Positions 6,167-7,243 of a stretch of 7,243 nt of DNA are shown here, piece by piece. The notes below the pieces were generated by a model that saw only the letters and a list, made by a program, of their open reading frames with translations, was not told the DNA's origin and made no database searches. The stretch's first letter is position 1. The number at the start of each line of letters is the position of its first letter. This DNA is from JBJXGF01 sp046153015 (lineage in GTDB: Bacteria; Actinomycetota; Acidimicrobiia; Acidimicrobiales; CAIXPF01): NCBI GenBank assembly GCA_046153015.1, contig JBJXGF010000324.1:1-7243 (forward strand). Reading direction: 5' to 3'. The translations under genes and the position numbers were made by a program.

Positions 6167-7243
6167 ATGGAACGGTTCGGCCTCGTGGGCCTCCCCAACG
6201 CCGGCAAGTCGTCGCTCTTCAACGCCCTGGCCGGCGGCGGGGCGCTGGTGGCGCCGTTCCCGTTCTCCACCACCGAGGCCAACGTCGGCGTGGGCCGGGT
6301 GCCCGACGAGCGGCTCGACCGCCTGGCGATCATGAGCGCCTCGAAGAAGGTCGTGCACACCCAGGTGGAGTTCGTCGACATCGGCGGCATCGCCGCCGGG
6401 GCGAGCCGCGGCGAGGGCCTCGGCAACCGGCCCCTGCACGCCATCCGCCAGGTCGACGCCATGGTCTACGTGCTGCGGGCGTTCACCGACGCCGACGTGG
6501 CGGCCGACGCCGACCCGATCGAGGAGCTGCAGACCCTCGAGTTCGAGCTGGCGCTGGCGGACTTCGAGACCCTCGAGAAGCAGCTCGACAAGCGCCGCAA
6601 GGCGGCCCGGGCCGATAAGTCGCTGGCCGGCGAGGTGGCGGCCATGGAGGCGGCGCACGCGCTGGTGGCCGAGGGCTCGCCGATCTACCGGGGCGGCCTC
6701 TCCGTCGAGCAGCTCACGCTCTTGCGCCCGCACTTCCTGCTCACCACCAAGCCCGTGCTGGTGGTGGTCAACATCGGCGAGGACCGCCTCGACGAGGGCG
6801 ACGCCCTGGCCGAGGCGGTGGCGGCCGAGCTCGGCGGGCGGGCCGAGGCCATCGCGGTGAGCGTGCAGCTCGAGGCCGAGGCCGCGCAGCTCGACGCCGG
6901 CGAACGGGCCGAGCTGCTCGAGGGCCTCGGCCTGGGCGAGGGGGCGCTCGCCCGCTTCCTGCGCACCGCCTACCACCTGCTCGGTCTGCGCACGTTCCTC
7001 ACCACGGGGGACAAGGAGTCACGGGCCTGGACGTTCCGGGCCGGCGCCAAGGCCCCCGAGGCCGCCGGGCGCATCCACAGCGACCTCGAACGGGGCTTCA
7101 TCCGGGCCGAGGTCATCCGCTGGGACGAGCTGCTCGAGATCGGCTCCTGGGCCAAGGCCCGCGAGGTCGGCAAGCTGCGCGTCGAGGGCAAGGACTACGA
7201 GGTGCAGGACGGCGACGTGCTGGAGATCCGCTTCAACGTGTAG
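6167..7243 (+). CDS. ychF: Redox/stress-related P-loop ATPase/GTPase YchF (OLA1 family)
   Basis: A complete protein of 358 aa, close to the family's usual length of about 363. It has the Obg-family G domain with P-loop GLPNAGKS (8-15), switch region TTEANVGVGRVPD (35-47), Walker B-like DIGG (71-74) followed by GASRGEGLGN (78-87), and NIGE (202-205) in place of NKxD; this NxxE form is why YchF proteins prefer ATP. A helical, partly coiled-coil insertion spans about 117-170 and a C-terminal TGS domain about 275-358 (TTGDKESRAW, AAGRIHSDLERGFIRAEVI). YchF binds ribosomes and is linked to translation and stress responses. The P-loop has Ala12 and Ser16 where many homologues have Val and Thr, a mild change. 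The start is ATG 6167, with GTG 6164 directly before it. The stop TAG is the last codon of the window. Confidence 0.96.
   Translation: MERFGLVGLPNAGKSSLFNALAGGGALVAPFPFSTTEANVGVGRVPDERLDRLAIMSASKKVVHTQVEFVDIGGIAAGASRGEGLGNRPLHAIRQVDAMVYVLRAFTDADVAADADPIEELQTLEFELALADFETLEKQLDKRRKAARADKSLAGEVAAMEAAHALVAEGSPIYRGGLSVEQLTLLRPHFLLTTKPVLVVVNIGEDRLDEGDALAEAVAAELGGRAEAIAVSVQLEAEAAQLDAGERAELLEGLGLGEGALARFLRTAYHLLGLRTFLTTGDKESRAWTFRAGAKAPEAAGRIHSDLERGFIRAEVIRWDELLEIGSWAKAREVGKLRVEGKDYEVQDGDVLEIRFNV

Noticed and set aside
4387..6462. A 691-codon minus-strand open frame spanning several genes.
   Set aside because: It crosses the PHP gene and bL37 in another frame and runs antisense to ychF and the 130-aa gene; the translation is low-complexity and resembles no family.
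1..7243. A search for a novel defence, mobile or biosynthetic system.
   Set aside because: All genes but one belong to core housekeeping or widespread families, base composition is even, and no integrase, transposase, attachment site or toxin-antitoxin pair is visible.

Overview
This is a very GC-rich chromosomal stretch with near-total G/C at third codon positions. It reads as an actinobacterium, possibly Acidimicrobiia-like, although the class is a guess. The strongest lineage marker is a 28-codon gene for ribosomal protein bL37, which is known from actinobacterial ribosomes. Nothing here looks like a phage, transposon, CRISPR array or RNA gene. It appears to be ordinary housekeeping sequence plus one unknown gene.

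Layout. (1) Positions 1-2584, minus strand: a large YfhO-family multi-pass membrane protein, cut by the left edge before its stop. Its C-terminal tail carries a 15-bp tandem repeat. (2) 2669-4368, minus strand: a two-gene pyrimidine salvage operon, cytidine deaminase (cdd) followed by a pyrimidine/thymidine phosphorylase (deoA-like), joined by a 4-nt GTGA overlap. (3) 4369-4533: a divergent intergenic region of lower GC with inverted repeats, then an unrecognised 130-aa gene on the plus strand (4534-4926). (4) 4974-6098, minus strand: a PolX-like helix-hairpin-helix/PHP phosphoesterase that lacks a polymerase palm, with the bL37 gene 12 nt downstream. (5) 6167-7243, plus strand: the P-loop ATPase/GTPase YchF, divergent from the PHP gene and ending exactly at the window's last base.

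How the parts fit. Cdd and DeoA act in sequence: deamination of (deoxy)cytidine gives (deoxy)uridine, which is then phosphorolysed to the base and (deoxy)ribose-1-phosphate. YchF and bL37 both concern the ribosome and flank the PHP gene, but no functional link between them is shown.

Two patterns run across the genes. Five starts (cdd, PHP, ychF, yfhO-like, bL37) have a TANNNT hexamer 7-9 nt upstream and no Shine-Dalgarno sequence, which suggests leaderless mRNAs. The unknown gene is the exception, with a strong AGAGGAG. Three gene ends (deoA, the unknown gene, bL37) have the stop codon inside or touching a GC hairpin without a U-tract.
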